Assembly (NCBI GenBank): GCA_947588805.1
Contig: CANPYR010000017.1
Location: forward strand, 1-44,623
From: an uncultured Clostridia bacterium
Lineage (GTDB): Bacteria; Bacillota; Clostridia; Oscillospirales; Ruminococcaceae
Direction of reading: 5' to 3'
Length of the DNA stretch: 44,623 bases
Positions 1 to 8,052 of this stretch are shown in pieces. A model generated the notes under the pieces. That model was not told the origin of the DNA. It ran no database searches and worked only from the letters and a program-made list of their open reading frames with translations. Every line of letters begins with the position of its first letter. Position 1 is the stretch's first letter. A program made the position numbers and the translations under genes.

Positions 1-320
1 GGGAAAATAATTTTGCAGTATTAGTGGACAAACCTGCCTCGAGATGTCCGTTATAAAGTAGAAAGATTTTTCTGATGAGATTGGCAAAAAATCATTTTTC
101 GGTGTGGAAGGAACTGATGGCTTGCAAAATCGAAAAAACTGCATTGAAGGTAATGCAGAAGAAATGCAGTTCACAAAAAATTTACAATCGGATACCTGCT
201 TTTCGTTTGAAAAATGTACGTTATAAGATGGGGAGGATAAATTATGTTCGCATAAAATTTACATTTCAGGTGTCACCAATCGTGCAAAAAATGTCCGTTA
301 AATATAGAGGAGGATTTAAA
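1..320 (+). other. Leader of the mobilization genes, candidate oriT region
   Basis: No gene is seen here. The stretch carries an inverted repeat, AACTGCATT at 137-145 and AATGCAGTT at 163-171, with an extra AATGCAG copy between the arms. It also carries four variants of a motif ATGTNCGNNATAA (44-56, 214-226, 244-256 and, with one base shifted, 291-303). Inverted repeats and iterated sites just upstream of mobC and a relaxase are typical of a transfer origin, so oriT is inferred from position only; no nic site can be named. The element continues off the left edge of the window. Confidence 0.35.
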
Positions 321-719
321 ATGCCAAAGAAATACAACACATCCAAACGCAGCGTTGTCGTCAAAACTCGTATGACCAATGAGGAGTACACAGACTTCTC
401 CGAACGAGCAAAGTTTTGCTGAATCAGTCAGTCTGAATTTATCCGTCAGGCCATTGAGAACGCTGTCATCAAGCCAATCATCACCGTCTCGCCTGTCAAT
501 GAAAAACTTCTGTCGGCTGTAGGTACGCTGACTGTCCAACTTGGCAAAATCGGCGGGAATCTAAACCAGATTGCACGGTATCTCAACGAACACGGTGTGC
601 CATATAACACACTTTATGTCGATGTGCAATCTGCGATTTCAAACCTCGCCGATCTGAAGTACGAAATCTTACAAAAGGTAGGTGATGCGGTTGGCGACGT
701 TCAAACATTTAAGCTCTAA
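321..719 (+). pseudogene. mobC: MobC-like mobilization accessory protein interrupted by an in-frame TGA
   Basis: The frame starts at ATG 321 behind GAGGAGG (307-313) and would encode 132 residues ending at TAA 717-719. Codon 34 (420-422) is TGA. Beyond it the same frame continues as a convincing MobC/ribbon-helix-helix relaxosome protein, with ISQSEFIRQAI and GKIGGNLNQIARYLNEHG. The expected local sequence in relatives is AKxCGxSQSE, so the stop sits where glycine (GGA) is expected, which suggests a single G to T change. MobC normally binds oriT and helps the relaxase nick. The frame overlaps the relaxase start by 35 bases, as is usual for this pair. The likely outcome is a truncated 33-residue peptide and reduced mobilization; a sequencing error is the alternative. 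Confidence 0.8.
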
Positions 720-2271
720 AAATTCAGATTACGGTGCTGCCGAGAAATATCTGCTTTTCGAGCATGACGAGTTCACCAACAAACCCATTCTTGACGAAAG
801 TGGAAGGCTAATCCCTCGTGAAAACTGTCGTTTCACTACTCTGAATTGCGGTGACGATGACTTCGCGATTGCCTGTATGAAGTCGAATCTCCAGTACGGC
901 AAAAACCGCAGTCGGGGCGACGTCAAAAGTCATCACTACATAATCAGTTTTGACCCACGCGACGGCATTGAAAAAGGCCTGACGGTTGACCGCGCGCAAG
1001 CGTTTGGTGAGCAGTTTTGCCGCGAGCATTTTGCAGGGCATCAAGCTATTGTCTGCACTCATGCTGATGGGCACAATCATTCGGGGAATATTCACTGCCA
1101 CATTGTCATTAACAGCTTGCGGATAGCTGACGTACCACTCCTGCCGTATATGGACAGACCCGCCGACACAAAAGCTGGCTGCAAGCACCGTTGCACCGAG
1201 GCAGCAATGAATTATTTTCGGGCAGAGGTTATGGATATGTGTCAGCGTGAGAGGCTATATCAAATCGACCTTTTTGGTGGAAGTGGCGAGCGCGTGACCG
1301 AGGGAGAATATTGGGCGAAGCGTCGCGGGCAAGTAGAGCCATCTGCCGGCGGCAAACCGACAAAATTTGAAACAGACAAGGAAAAGCTGCGGCGGATTAT
1401 TCGGAAAGCGCTTGAAGCTGCAACAAATTTTGATGAGTTTGCTGAGCTTTTGTCACAGCAGGGAGTGACAGTCAAACAAAGCCGCGGACGGTTGTCTTAT
1501 CTGACAGCCGAACGTGCCAAGCCTATAACCGCCCGCCGCTTGGGAGATGATTTCGACCTTGCCGCAATAAATGCCGTTTTTGAACATAAATCGCGACAGT
1601 TGGAGCAAAATGACGAGCAAGGCATATCTTCCCACCCAAGTATTTTGGACCGCTTACAGACGGCAAAATCCACGAAAATCGACACATATCACGACAGTAT
1701 TTCGCGAATGGTCGATGTAACGCCTGAAAAGGGTGCTGGATTTGAACATTGGGCTAAAGTGTTCAACTTGAAACAGTCTGCCAATAGCCTTGCCGAGCTT
1801 GAAAAGTACGGTTTTAAGTCACTCGAAGATTTGCAGACCGCTCTAAAAATGGCAAAGACCGAGGAAAGCGATTGCCGAGAGAATCTGAAAGCGGTTGAAG
1901 CGGAACTCCGCGACAACAAGGAGCTTCAGAAACGCGTACTTGCTTATGCAAATACAAAGTCAATTCGGGAAGAATATCGGGCGTTGAAATCTGACAAGGC
2001 AAGGGCAAAATTCCAAATAAAGCACGAAAGTGAGTTTATTATTATGGAGTCTGCCCAGAAATATTTCAAAGAGCATGGTGTTACCAAAATACCGAGCTAT
2101 AAGACGTTGCAAACCGACATTGAATGGTTGACATCACAGCAGAACGAATTATATGCGGAATTAAAGGAAAAGCACGGTGAGGTCAAGCGACTACAAATGA
2201 TCACGGATAATATAAACCGAACTTTGCATGAAGAATCAAACAAAGCAAAAGACAAAACACAAGAAATTTAA
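685..2271 (+). CDS. MobA/VirD2-type relaxase (MOBP-like mobilization nuclease)
   Basis: A relaxase that would nick one strand at oriT and stay bound to it during conjugative mobilization. The N-terminal nuclease domain (about residues 1-170) has the relaxase signature: SHHYIISFDPRD at 82-93, then a histidine cluster with H126, D128, H130, H137 and H139 in the segment THADGHNHSGNIHCHIVINS. The catalytic tyrosine cannot be fixed by eye; Y16 and Y22 are candidates. The C-terminal half (about 330-528) is charged and probably coiled coil. I chose ATG 685 over the GTG at 682; AAAGGTAGG precedes it. It overlaps the broken mobC and is followed 11 bases later by the TnpW-like gene. Codon use is less extreme than in the chromosomal genes to the right, in line with transfer. 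Confidence 0.88.
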   Translation: MRLATFKHLSSKNSDYGAAEKYLLFEHDEFTNKPILDESGRLIPRENCRFTTLNCGDDDFAIACMKSNLQYGKNRSRGDVKSHHYIISFDPRDGIEKGLTVDRAQAFGEQFCREHFAGHQAIVCTHADGHNHSGNIHCHIVINSLRIADVPLLPYMDRPADTKAGCKHRCTEAAMNYFRAEVMDMCQRERLYQIDLFGGSGERVTEGEYWAKRRGQVEPSAGGKPTKFETDKEKLRRIIRKALEAATNFDEFAELLSQQGVTVKQSRGRLSYLTAERAKPITARRLGDDFDLAAINAVFEHKSRQLEQNDEQGISSHPSILDRLQTAKSTKIDTYHDSISRMVDVTPEKGAGFEHWAKVFNLKQSANSLAELEKYGFKSLEDLQTALKMAKTEESDCRENLKAVEAELRDNKELQKRVLAYANTKSIREEYRALKSDKARAKFQIKHESEFIIMESAQKYFKEHGVTKIPSYKTLQTDIEWLTSQQNELYAELKEKHGEVKRLQMITDNINRTLHEESNKAKDKTQEI

Positions 2272-2282
2272 GGAGGATAATA

Positions 2283-2540
2283 ATGAAAGATTATGAATCA
2301 ATAGACCTTTGCGAGTGCTACGAGCCGCTTGAATATCTGCCCAAGGAAATTTTGAGGGCATGGAAACGAGAGAGCGAACCAGTACCGGAGCCTTTTTACG
2401 GAACTGAGCTTGACGGTGAGAAATTTTTCTACATAGGAAACACCCGCATAAAAGTTTCGGAGCATTTTAATAAAGACGGCAAGCGGTTAGAAGATTTGCT
2501 TGAAGATGTAATAAAATATTCCGCAAAATCATCACTTTAA
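2283..2540 (+). CDS. Small TnpW-like transposon protein
   Basis: An 85-residue acidic protein with AGGAGGATAAT just before the ATG, 11 bases after the relaxase stop and so probably cotranscribed with it. Its C-terminal half, FFYIGNTRIKVSEHFNKDG followed by a helical tail, resembles the TnpW family found beside large serine recombinases in Tn4451-like elements (a hydrophobic strand, then a V-x-x-x-F-x-x-x-G pattern). The function of TnpW is not established. The family call rests on this pattern and on its place between relaxase and recombinase. Confidence 0.55.
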   Translation: MKDYESIDLCECYEPLEYLPKEILRAWKRESEPVPEPFYGTELDGEKFFYIGNTRIKVSEHFNKDGKRLEDLLEDVIKYSAKSSL

Positions 2541-2543
2541 AGC

Positions 2544-2572
2544 TTGAAATTGCCCCACGCTTATGATATAAT
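2544..2572 (+). promoter_or_regulatory. Promoter of the serine recombinase gene
   Basis: TTGAAA (2544-2549), a 17-base spacer and TATAAT (2567-2572). It lies between the TnpW-like gene and the recombinase, so the recombinase can be transcribed apart from the mobilization genes. Confidence 0.75.
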
Positions 2573-2594
2573 TAAACCGTATTGTAAGCGTGGG
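2554..2594. promoter_or_regulatory. Perfect 10 bp inverted repeat straddling the recombinase promoter
   Basis: CCCACGCTTA (2554-2563) lies in the -35/-10 spacer and its exact inverse TAAGCGTGGG (2585-2594) lies just after the expected transcription start. The arm centres are 31 bp apart, three helical turns. Because the left arm is upstream of the start it cannot form an RNA hairpin, so a protein operator or recombinase-binding site is the better reading (inference). Confidence 0.6.
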
Positions 2595-2616
2595 TGTTTA
2601 TAAAAAGGAGGTAAAA

Positions 2617-4242
2617 ATGACACTCAACAATACAAAATATAGCACCGCGCTCTACATGAGGTTAAGTAGAGATGACGAAAACTTTGGCGACAGCGTTTCA
2701 ATAGAAACGCAACGAATAGTTTTACACAAATTCGCGCAGGAAAACGGTCTGATCGTTTATGACGAATACGTCGATGACGGTTGGAGCGGGACAAACTTCG
2801 AAAGACCTGCTTTCCAAAGAATGATGGAGGACATAGAATCCGGCAAAGTGAACTGTGTGGTCACGAAAGATTTGTCAAGATTTGGTAGAGAACACGTCAC
2901 TATGGACTACTATCTGGAGTTTGTGTTCCCTGAGATGAATGTCCGCTACATCGCGGTCAACGACAACGAAGATACGGATAAAGGCTTGAGTGATTTTGTT
3001 CCGTTCAAGAATTTGTTCAACGAGTTCATGGCAAAAGATACCAGTCGTAAGGTTAAGGCGGCATTGCACGCCAAATTCGCCGCGGGAGAGCGCACATTCA
3101 CAACGGCGCCTTTAGGCTATATGCGTCACCCCGAAAATCGGAACAAACTCGCTGTTGATCCTGATACAGCTTGGATAATCGAAAAGATTTTCGACCTTGC
3201 TTCTCATGGCGCAGGCGCAGGAAAAATCACTAAGATTTTAGTGCAAGAAAAGATTCCAACCGCAGGCTACATCGACTATAAGAAGTATGGGCAATTCGCA
3301 AAGATTTACGAAAATGCCCCTGCGGAAAAGGCTTATGCGTGGGTTATTCGAGCGGTACGCGACATTTTGAAAGACGAAACATACATCGGTAACAGCGTCC
3401 ACGGGAAGCAAACTAACGTGTCCTACAAGAACAAGAAAAGCGTTCGTAAGCCTGAAAGTGAATGGTTCCGTGTTGAAAATACGCACGAAGCAATTATCTC
3501 AAAAGATGTTTTCTATCAAGTGCAGAAGCAAATAGAGAACAGAAGACGGAGTATGAAATCAGGTACTACTCAGATTTTTGCGGGACTTGTCAAATGTGCG
3601 AACTGCGGTTGGTCATTAAGCTATTGTGAGCACAAGAACAAGAGCGGAGCGACCGGATATTTCAACTGCTCAAAGTTTCGTCAGCTTGGCAAAGTGGGAG
3701 GGCAATGCACAGCGCATTACGTCAGGTATGATACGCTTTATGCTTATGTTCTTGCGAGATTGCAGGACTGGATTTATCAGGCACATACCGATGAAAAGCA
3801 ACTACTCTCAAAGTTGCTTAAATCAAGCGATAAAGAGGCAGCAAAAGCCCATAAGAAACAGTCTGCCGAACTTAGCAAGGCTGAAAAGCGCAAGATAGAA
3901 GTAGATTGGCTTTTCGTCAAGCTCTATGAAGATTGGTCGAGTGGGCGCATTACGGAGTATAACTTCAAGATGTTGTCGCAGAAATATCAGACGGAGCAGC
4001 AAGAACTGATTGAGAAGATTGACAGGCTTAAAACGGAGCTTGCGTCTGAAAAGCAGGCTATTGCTGATGCTGAAAAGTGGATTGCTTTGATAAAGCAGTA
4101 TTCCAACCCCACGGAGCTGACTGCCGAAATGCTCAACACGCTGATTGAAAAGATTGTTGTTCATGAGGCAGTTAAAGATTCCGACGGCACCAGAACGCAA
4201 GAAATTGAAATATTTTACCGATTCGTAGGTAAAATTGATTAA
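2617..4242 (+). CDS. Large serine recombinase, TnpX-like
   Basis: A site-specific recombinase that would excise and insert the element through a 5' phosphoserine intermediate. The resolvase domain begins with YMRLSRDD, nucleophile S17, and has KDLSRFGRE with R88 and R91. A recombinase domain follows (about 165-290). A zinc beta-ribbon has C327, C330, C351 and C364, then a coiled-coil stretch (about 385-470) and a C-terminal DUF4368-like tail ending TQEIEIFYRFVGKID. 541 residues is normal for the family. I chose ATG 2617, preceded by AAAAAGGAGG, over an in-frame upstream start at 2590 with no ribosome site. It is the last gene of the element, and the attachment site should lie shortly after the stop. 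Confidence 0.92.
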   Translation: MTLNNTKYSTALYMRLSRDDENFGDSVSIETQRIVLHKFAQENGLIVYDEYVDDGWSGTNFERPAFQRMMEDIESGKVNCVVTKDLSRFGREHVTMDYYLEFVFPEMNVRYIAVNDNEDTDKGLSDFVPFKNLFNEFMAKDTSRKVKAALHAKFAAGERTFTTAPLGYMRHPENRNKLAVDPDTAWIIEKIFDLASHGAGAGKITKILVQEKIPTAGYIDYKKYGQFAKIYENAPAEKAYAWVIRAVRDILKDETYIGNSVHGKQTNVSYKNKKSVRKPESEWFRVENTHEAIISKDVFYQVQKQIENRRRSMKSGTTQIFAGLVKCANCGWSLSYCEHKNKSGATGYFNCSKFRQLGKVGGQCTAHYVRYDTLYAYVLARLQDWIYQAHTDEKQLLSKLLKSSDKEAAKAHKKQSAELSKAEKRKIEVDWLFVKLYEDWSSGRITEYNFKMLSQKYQTEQQELIEKIDRLKTELASEKQAIADAEKWIALIKQYSNPTELTAEMLNTLIEKIVVHEAVKDSDGTRTQEIEIFYRFVGKID

Positions 4243-4796
4243 AACCCATACGCACGTCTTTAAGTTTGTTAAACGGGGGCTCCCCCTTTTTTGACAGCTA
4301 TGCTGTCAAAAATATTGTAGTCGGCCGGGCGTACATACGGTATAATAAGTAGGAGCAGAATCCCGCCGCCGCTTGATTGCCCGTGGTTCATAACAAAACG
4401 AAAGATAGAAGCAGAAATTTGCAGCTACATTTCGTTCAACCTTCTCGTAATGGCAAATGAAAAATAAAAGCAGAGACTATAGCTACATTCATTCCGAACT
4501 CCTACCCAACAAAAAAATTAAAAGCTGAAAGCAACAGGCAAATTCACAGCGGCAACTCATGACGAACCCAAAGCTGCCGAGCCTATACTTTCTGCTTTTT
4601 AATTTATCACATTACCCCACGATTTATATCGCTCCCACACCTATAAACCCAAGTCACCGCTCATTTCTCACATATTATTTTCAATAATTAAAATCTTCAT
4701 CGAAGTCAAAGCCTTGAAATCATGATATCTTAATTCTTAATTCTTAATTCTGACACTCTGACTATCTGACTTCTGATCTCTGCCTACAGCGTTCCA
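4243..4796. other. Intergenic mosaic at the right edge of the mobile element
   Basis: No gene is supported in these 554 bases. The first about 25 bases should contain the right end of the element. From about 4274 the sequence is chromosomal repeat: an R3 fragment (4274-4330), an inverted R1 end (CCCGCCGCCGC, 4363-4373), two degenerate copies of a unit like GAAARATARAAGCAGARA followed by GCTACATT (4403-4435 and 4458-4488), and a low-complexity tract built from TTAATTC and TCTGACT at 4727-4783. Confidence 0.6.
4274..4330. repeat. R3 repeat fragment with terminator-like palindrome
   Basis: TTTTTGACAGC (4288-4298) and GCTGTCAAAAA (4302-4312) form a perfect 11 bp stem with a 3-base loop and T/A tracts on both sides, so it could stop transcription in both directions. 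The same core is at 23996-24020 and, inverted, at 14218-14241. The flank GGGGGCTCCCCC is a shortened form of the GGGGAGAC hairpin found in those copies. Confidence 0.7.
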
Positions 4797-5651
4797 TCAC
4801 CCCGCCAGCTGTAAAACCATCCCCGCAAAAGCCCCGACAAAATATAAGATACCCGCGATAATAAAATTCTCCTTCAAGCTCTTATTCGTCTTAAAAAGCA
4901 CCACCAAGCCGAGCCCCGCGCCTGTTGAAAGTCCGGAGATCACAGAGCCGAAGCTTAAGCTCCCGGAGACGTAGAGATTCGTCAGGACTACCGACGGCGC
5001 GCAGTTCGGGATAAGCCCTATCAGCGCGGTCAGAAACGGCTGTAAGGGACTGTCGGTCATCAAAAAACGGTTGAGCGTTTCCTCGCCCAAGAGCTCGATC
5101 CCAAGCCCTAAAACAAAGCTTACCGCAAATACGAAAACCGTGATCTGGACCGTGTGCTTTATCGCGGAATATAAAACGCCGTGCTCGTCGCAGCCGCAGT
5201 CCTCGCAGAGGTCGCGGTACGGCTCGGCTTCTTCGTTTTTGCTGCCTTTGATTAAGCGAAGCGCAAGATCGATACAAAGCCCCGCAACGGCTGCAATCAC
5301 GAGTTTTGCGGCGATGAGCGAAAGAACCTTCCCTGCGCCCTTTGGGCATGCGATGAGGATGGGGACCGCTTCGTCGGAAGTCGCGGTAAAAACTGCGATA
5401 AGCGTTCCCAAACTTATGAGCCGTCCGGAATAGAGATTTGAAGCCGCAACGGAAAATCCGCACTGCGGAAGACATCCCAAAGCCGCGCCGCCGAGAGGTC
5501 CGAGCGCGCCCATTTTCCGAAGCGCGTTAGGAAGTCGATCTGAGGCCTTATGTTCAAGATATTCGATAAGAAGATAAACTCCGAAGAGAAACGGCAGCAT
5601 CTTCGCGGTATCGATAAGAGTATCAACAAGAACGTCAAGAAAAATTTTCAT
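4797..5651 (-). CDS. Putative heavy-metal/arsenic efflux permease (ArsP_2-like)
   Basis: A polytopic membrane protein of 284 residues, about eight to ten hydrophobic segments, matching the putative 10TM heavy-metal exporter family often annotated as arsenic efflux protein. Cysteine motifs fit a thiol-liganded metal(loid): CLPQCGF near the second membrane segment, CEDCGC in the central hydrophilic loop and IPNCAPS in the second half. Two related halves (PLGGAALGCLPQCGFS and LIGLIPNCAPSVV) suggest internal duplication. The start has AAAGGAC at a good distance and a perfect promoter lies upstream. It stands alone, divergent from the lipoprotein block, with no ArsR-type regulator nearby. The substrate is inferred from the family only. 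Confidence 0.75.
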   Translation of the reverse strand: MKIFLDVLVDTLIDTAKMLPFLFGVYLLIEYLEHKASDRLPNALRKMGALGPLGGAALGCLPQCGFSVAASNLYSGRLISLGTLIAVFTATSDEAVPILIACPKGAGKVLSLIAAKLVIAAVAGLCIDLALRLIKGSKNEEAEPYRDLCEDCGCDEHGVLYSAIKHTVQITVFVFAVSFVLGLGIELLGEETLNRFLMTDSPLQPFLTALIGLIPNCAPSVVLTNLYVSGSLSFGSVISGLSTGAGLGLVVLFKTNKSLKENFIIAGILYFVGAFAGMVLQLAG

Positions 5652-5680
5652 ATATAAGTCCTTTCAGAGGTCATGTCTAT

Positions 5681-5709
5681 ATTATAATTGAAAATATTTA
5701 CTATGTCAA
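5681..5709 (-). promoter_or_regulatory. Promoter of the efflux permease gene
   Basis: On the minus strand TTGACA (complement of 5704-5709), a 17-base spacer and TATAAT (complement of 5681-5686), about 30 bases from the start codon. Confidence 0.85.
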
Positions 5710-5887
5710 GGGCGGAGGGAGCGCAAGATGCGACCAAATTATTTTCCGAATATTAAGGCCCAGGCCAGAGCAGCAGCCTTGAAGTTTTGAAAGCCGAATT
5801 CTGACCTCCGAAGAATATTGAAGATAGAAACCGAAAAACTCTTGCCTTCCCCATCCCTCCCCCATTTAATATTTTCCCATCTCCCCC

Positions 5888-5916
5888 TTGACATTCCCGT
5901 CTCTATACGTTATAAT
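5888..5916 (+). promoter_or_regulatory. Promoter of the lipoprotein block
   Basis: Consensus TTGACA (5888-5893), 17 bases, TATAAT (5911-5916). The start codon is 37 bases downstream. It should drive the solute-binding-like lipoprotein and the translationally coupled second lipoprotein. Confidence 0.88.
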
Positions 5917-5952
5917 ATAAATAATACACCACGTAGTAAAGGAGACTTACCC

Positions 5953-8052
5953 ATGTCGCATACCCCGAAAATCCTTCTTGTTACCCTTATCGCCATAATT
6001 ATCCTCCTCTCATCCTGCGGAACCTCAAAAGCTGACTCTCGCGACGCGTTCGGCGGTCTGAATTTCTCCTCGGTCGAGACAACCCCGGACGACATGAAAA
6101 CGGCGGGAGCGGAGGTCGCAGAGAGCGGCGGGACGGATATCCCGGACTCTTCGGGACCTTCGGATTCCGGGGACGGCTTGCATAGCTGGCGAAATAATCC
6201 CTATTATATCGAGTACAATTCGATGGATGTGAGCGAAAGAGCGCGGTGGGAGAGCGATAAAATGCGCGAATATCTTGAAAGGCTCGGGATCGGAGAGTAC
6301 TACGGCTTCAGATCCTATACGAATTTCTTTACCGGCGAGGAGCTCTTCCCCGGCAGCTTCGGGACCTCTTTTTTGGATGAAAAGACCTACAGATATCAGT
6401 TTGAATATTTCGACGAAGAGCTGCACGCGATGTTGATCGAGACGAACGGCGATTCAAAAATCTCTGTAAAGTTTGAGATAGAGCTTGAAGATCCGATCAC
6501 CGGCGAGACAAAAACCGACGGTTTCACGGTCGAAAACGGGGATGGCGAAAAGGGGATAGCGGCTATATATAAGATACCCGGGGACGGGTTTTATATAAAA
6601 AAATCATCCGCTTCGCTCACCGTAGACGGGAAGGAGATCCCGGCTTCGACATATTCCGATACCTCGGAGTTCATAGACCGCGTGCAGAACCTCATTGAGA
6701 TAAAATTTTCCTATTTCGGCACGCCTTATGTAAATCTACGGTATGAAAAGATGAAGCTTGAAAATCCCGGGAAAAAGATCGTTTTGTGGTTCGGGGACAG
6801 TTCTTTACAGGCATTTGATCCCGGCGACAGCGAAGAGATCAACAAAATTTTAGAGGGAATGGGTAAGGATTATCTCGTATGTTTTGCGTCAGCGGGACCT
6901 GACGCAGCGGATAAAATAGTTAATGAAAGCGAATTTTTTGACGAGATAGACATCCTTTCCACCGGCGCGGGATCGAATTATACCGAATTTGTGAAAGAAG
7001 GAAAATTTCTTCCGATAAAAGATATGCTCTACGGCGATCCGCGCGGGGAAAAATATCTTTCAACTCTTCCGAAAAATTATATCGATACTCTGACGGTCGG
7101 CGGGGATATATACGCGATATCGCCGGGGATATCTAATATTCTTCCGGGACTCGGGTACTGCGTAAATAAAGAGCTTGCGGAAAAATACGGCTGGGATATT
7201 GATAAACCCGCCTTTGAACAGACGGAGATAATCAAAGAGATAGAAGAAAAGGAGAACTGCGCGACGGCGGTCGTTTCCGGGATGAAAAACTTGGGTCCTA
7301 TGTATTATCCCAACGGGCTATGCGACATTCCGGGGGTATATTATGATCCGAATACCGGGAGAGCGGATATTATTACAAACGATCCCGACTATATTTATCT
7401 TGAAAAAAATCTCGCCGCGATATATGAGGCAGGGGTGAGCGACGGCTCGGAGCTTATTTCCAAGGGACTTAAAAACGAGATCTTTCTGAGCTTCGGAAGA
7501 AGCTCTTCACCTCATCGTCGCGGTGAAATATTAAAGATGGAATGCAATCTTATCCCGGGGGAATTTTACGACATGATAGACCTAAGATCTGAGCCGAAGA
7601 TAAGGCAGGCTTCAAAGGGAACGGGGATAGGCTCCGGGTGCGACTGCATAGACGAAGCGTTTGATTTTCTGATCCTTTCGCAGACCGACGGCGAGATAGC
7701 GAAAATAACCGTCCTGAGCGAAAGCGTTCCCTCAAACTCCGTTCTTACAAACGGCTGCAGCGCTAATATATTCCTGCCGGAGTTTTCGGAATATTTCCCG
7801 GAGGGCTATGCGGAAGATCTCAGGGAATTTTTTGAAGCTTCATCCCTTCCGGCCGCCCTCGGATTTATCTTCGACGGGACCGGGATAAAAGAATTTGAAG
7901 CGGTAAAGGCTGCGTCGGAGTCGGAGGATTTTACCTCCGCGCCTTTTGGTGAAACGTCGAAAAATTTGGAAGCAAAGCTTAAAGAAGCGGGAATTGATAC
8001 GCTGATAGATGAAATAAACCGTCAGCTTGAGGAATGGAAGAATACAAAATGA
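5953..8052 (+). CDS. Lipoprotein with solute-binding-like C-terminal domain
   Basis: A 699-residue exported lipoprotein. The signal peptide ends in lipobox LSSC with C22 as the lipidated residue, followed by a low-complexity linker (about 30-75). Residues 80-270 form a domain I do not recognise. From about 274 (KKIVLWFG) the sequence resembles a family 1 extracellular solute-binding protein: DILSTGAGSNYTEFVKEGKFLPI, then GGDIYAISPG and CVNKELAEKYGW, ending in the helix DEINRQLEEWKNTK typical of these proteins. No sugar permease genes are adjacent, so it is an orphan binding protein or a sensor-like surface protein. I chose ATG 5953 with AAAGGAGA upstream over an unsupported upstream start at 5818. 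Its TGA overlaps the next ATG by four bases (ATGA), so the two are coupled. Confidence 0.75.
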   Translation: MSHTPKILLVTLIAIIILLSSCGTSKADSRDAFGGLNFSSVETTPDDMKTAGAEVAESGGTDIPDSSGPSDSGDGLHSWRNNPYYIEYNSMDVSERARWESDKMREYLERLGIGEYYGFRSYTNFFTGEELFPGSFGTSFLDEKTYRYQFEYFDEELHAMLIETNGDSKISVKFEIELEDPITGETKTDGFTVENGDGEKGIAAIYKIPGDGFYIKKSSASLTVDGKEIPASTYSDTSEFIDRVQNLIEIKFSYFGTPYVNLRYEKMKLENPGKKIVLWFGDSSLQAFDPGDSEEINKILEGMGKDYLVCFASAGPDAADKIVNESEFFDEIDILSTGAGSNYTEFVKEGKFLPIKDMLYGDPRGEKYLSTLPKNYIDTLTVGGDIYAISPGISNILPGLGYCVNKELAEKYGWDIDKPAFEQTEIIKEIEEKENCATAVVSGMKNLGPMYYPNGLCDIPGVYYDPNTGRADIITNDPDYIYLEKNLAAIYEAGVSDGSELISKGLKNEIFLSFGRSSSPHRRGEILKMECNLIPGEFYDMIDLRSEPKIRQASKGTGIGSGCDCIDEAFDFLILSQTDGEIAKITVLSESVPSNSVLTNGCSANIFLPEFSEYFPEGYAEDLREFFEASSLPAALGFIFDGTGIKEFEAVKAASESEDFTSAPFGETSKNLEAKLKEAGIDTLIDEINRQLEEWKNTK

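Noticed and set aside
420-422. TGA read as glycine (recoded genetic code)
   Set aside because: It is the only gene with an in-frame TGA; many other genes here end cleanly in TGA with overlaps such as ATGA, so the standard code applies and mobC is simply mutated.
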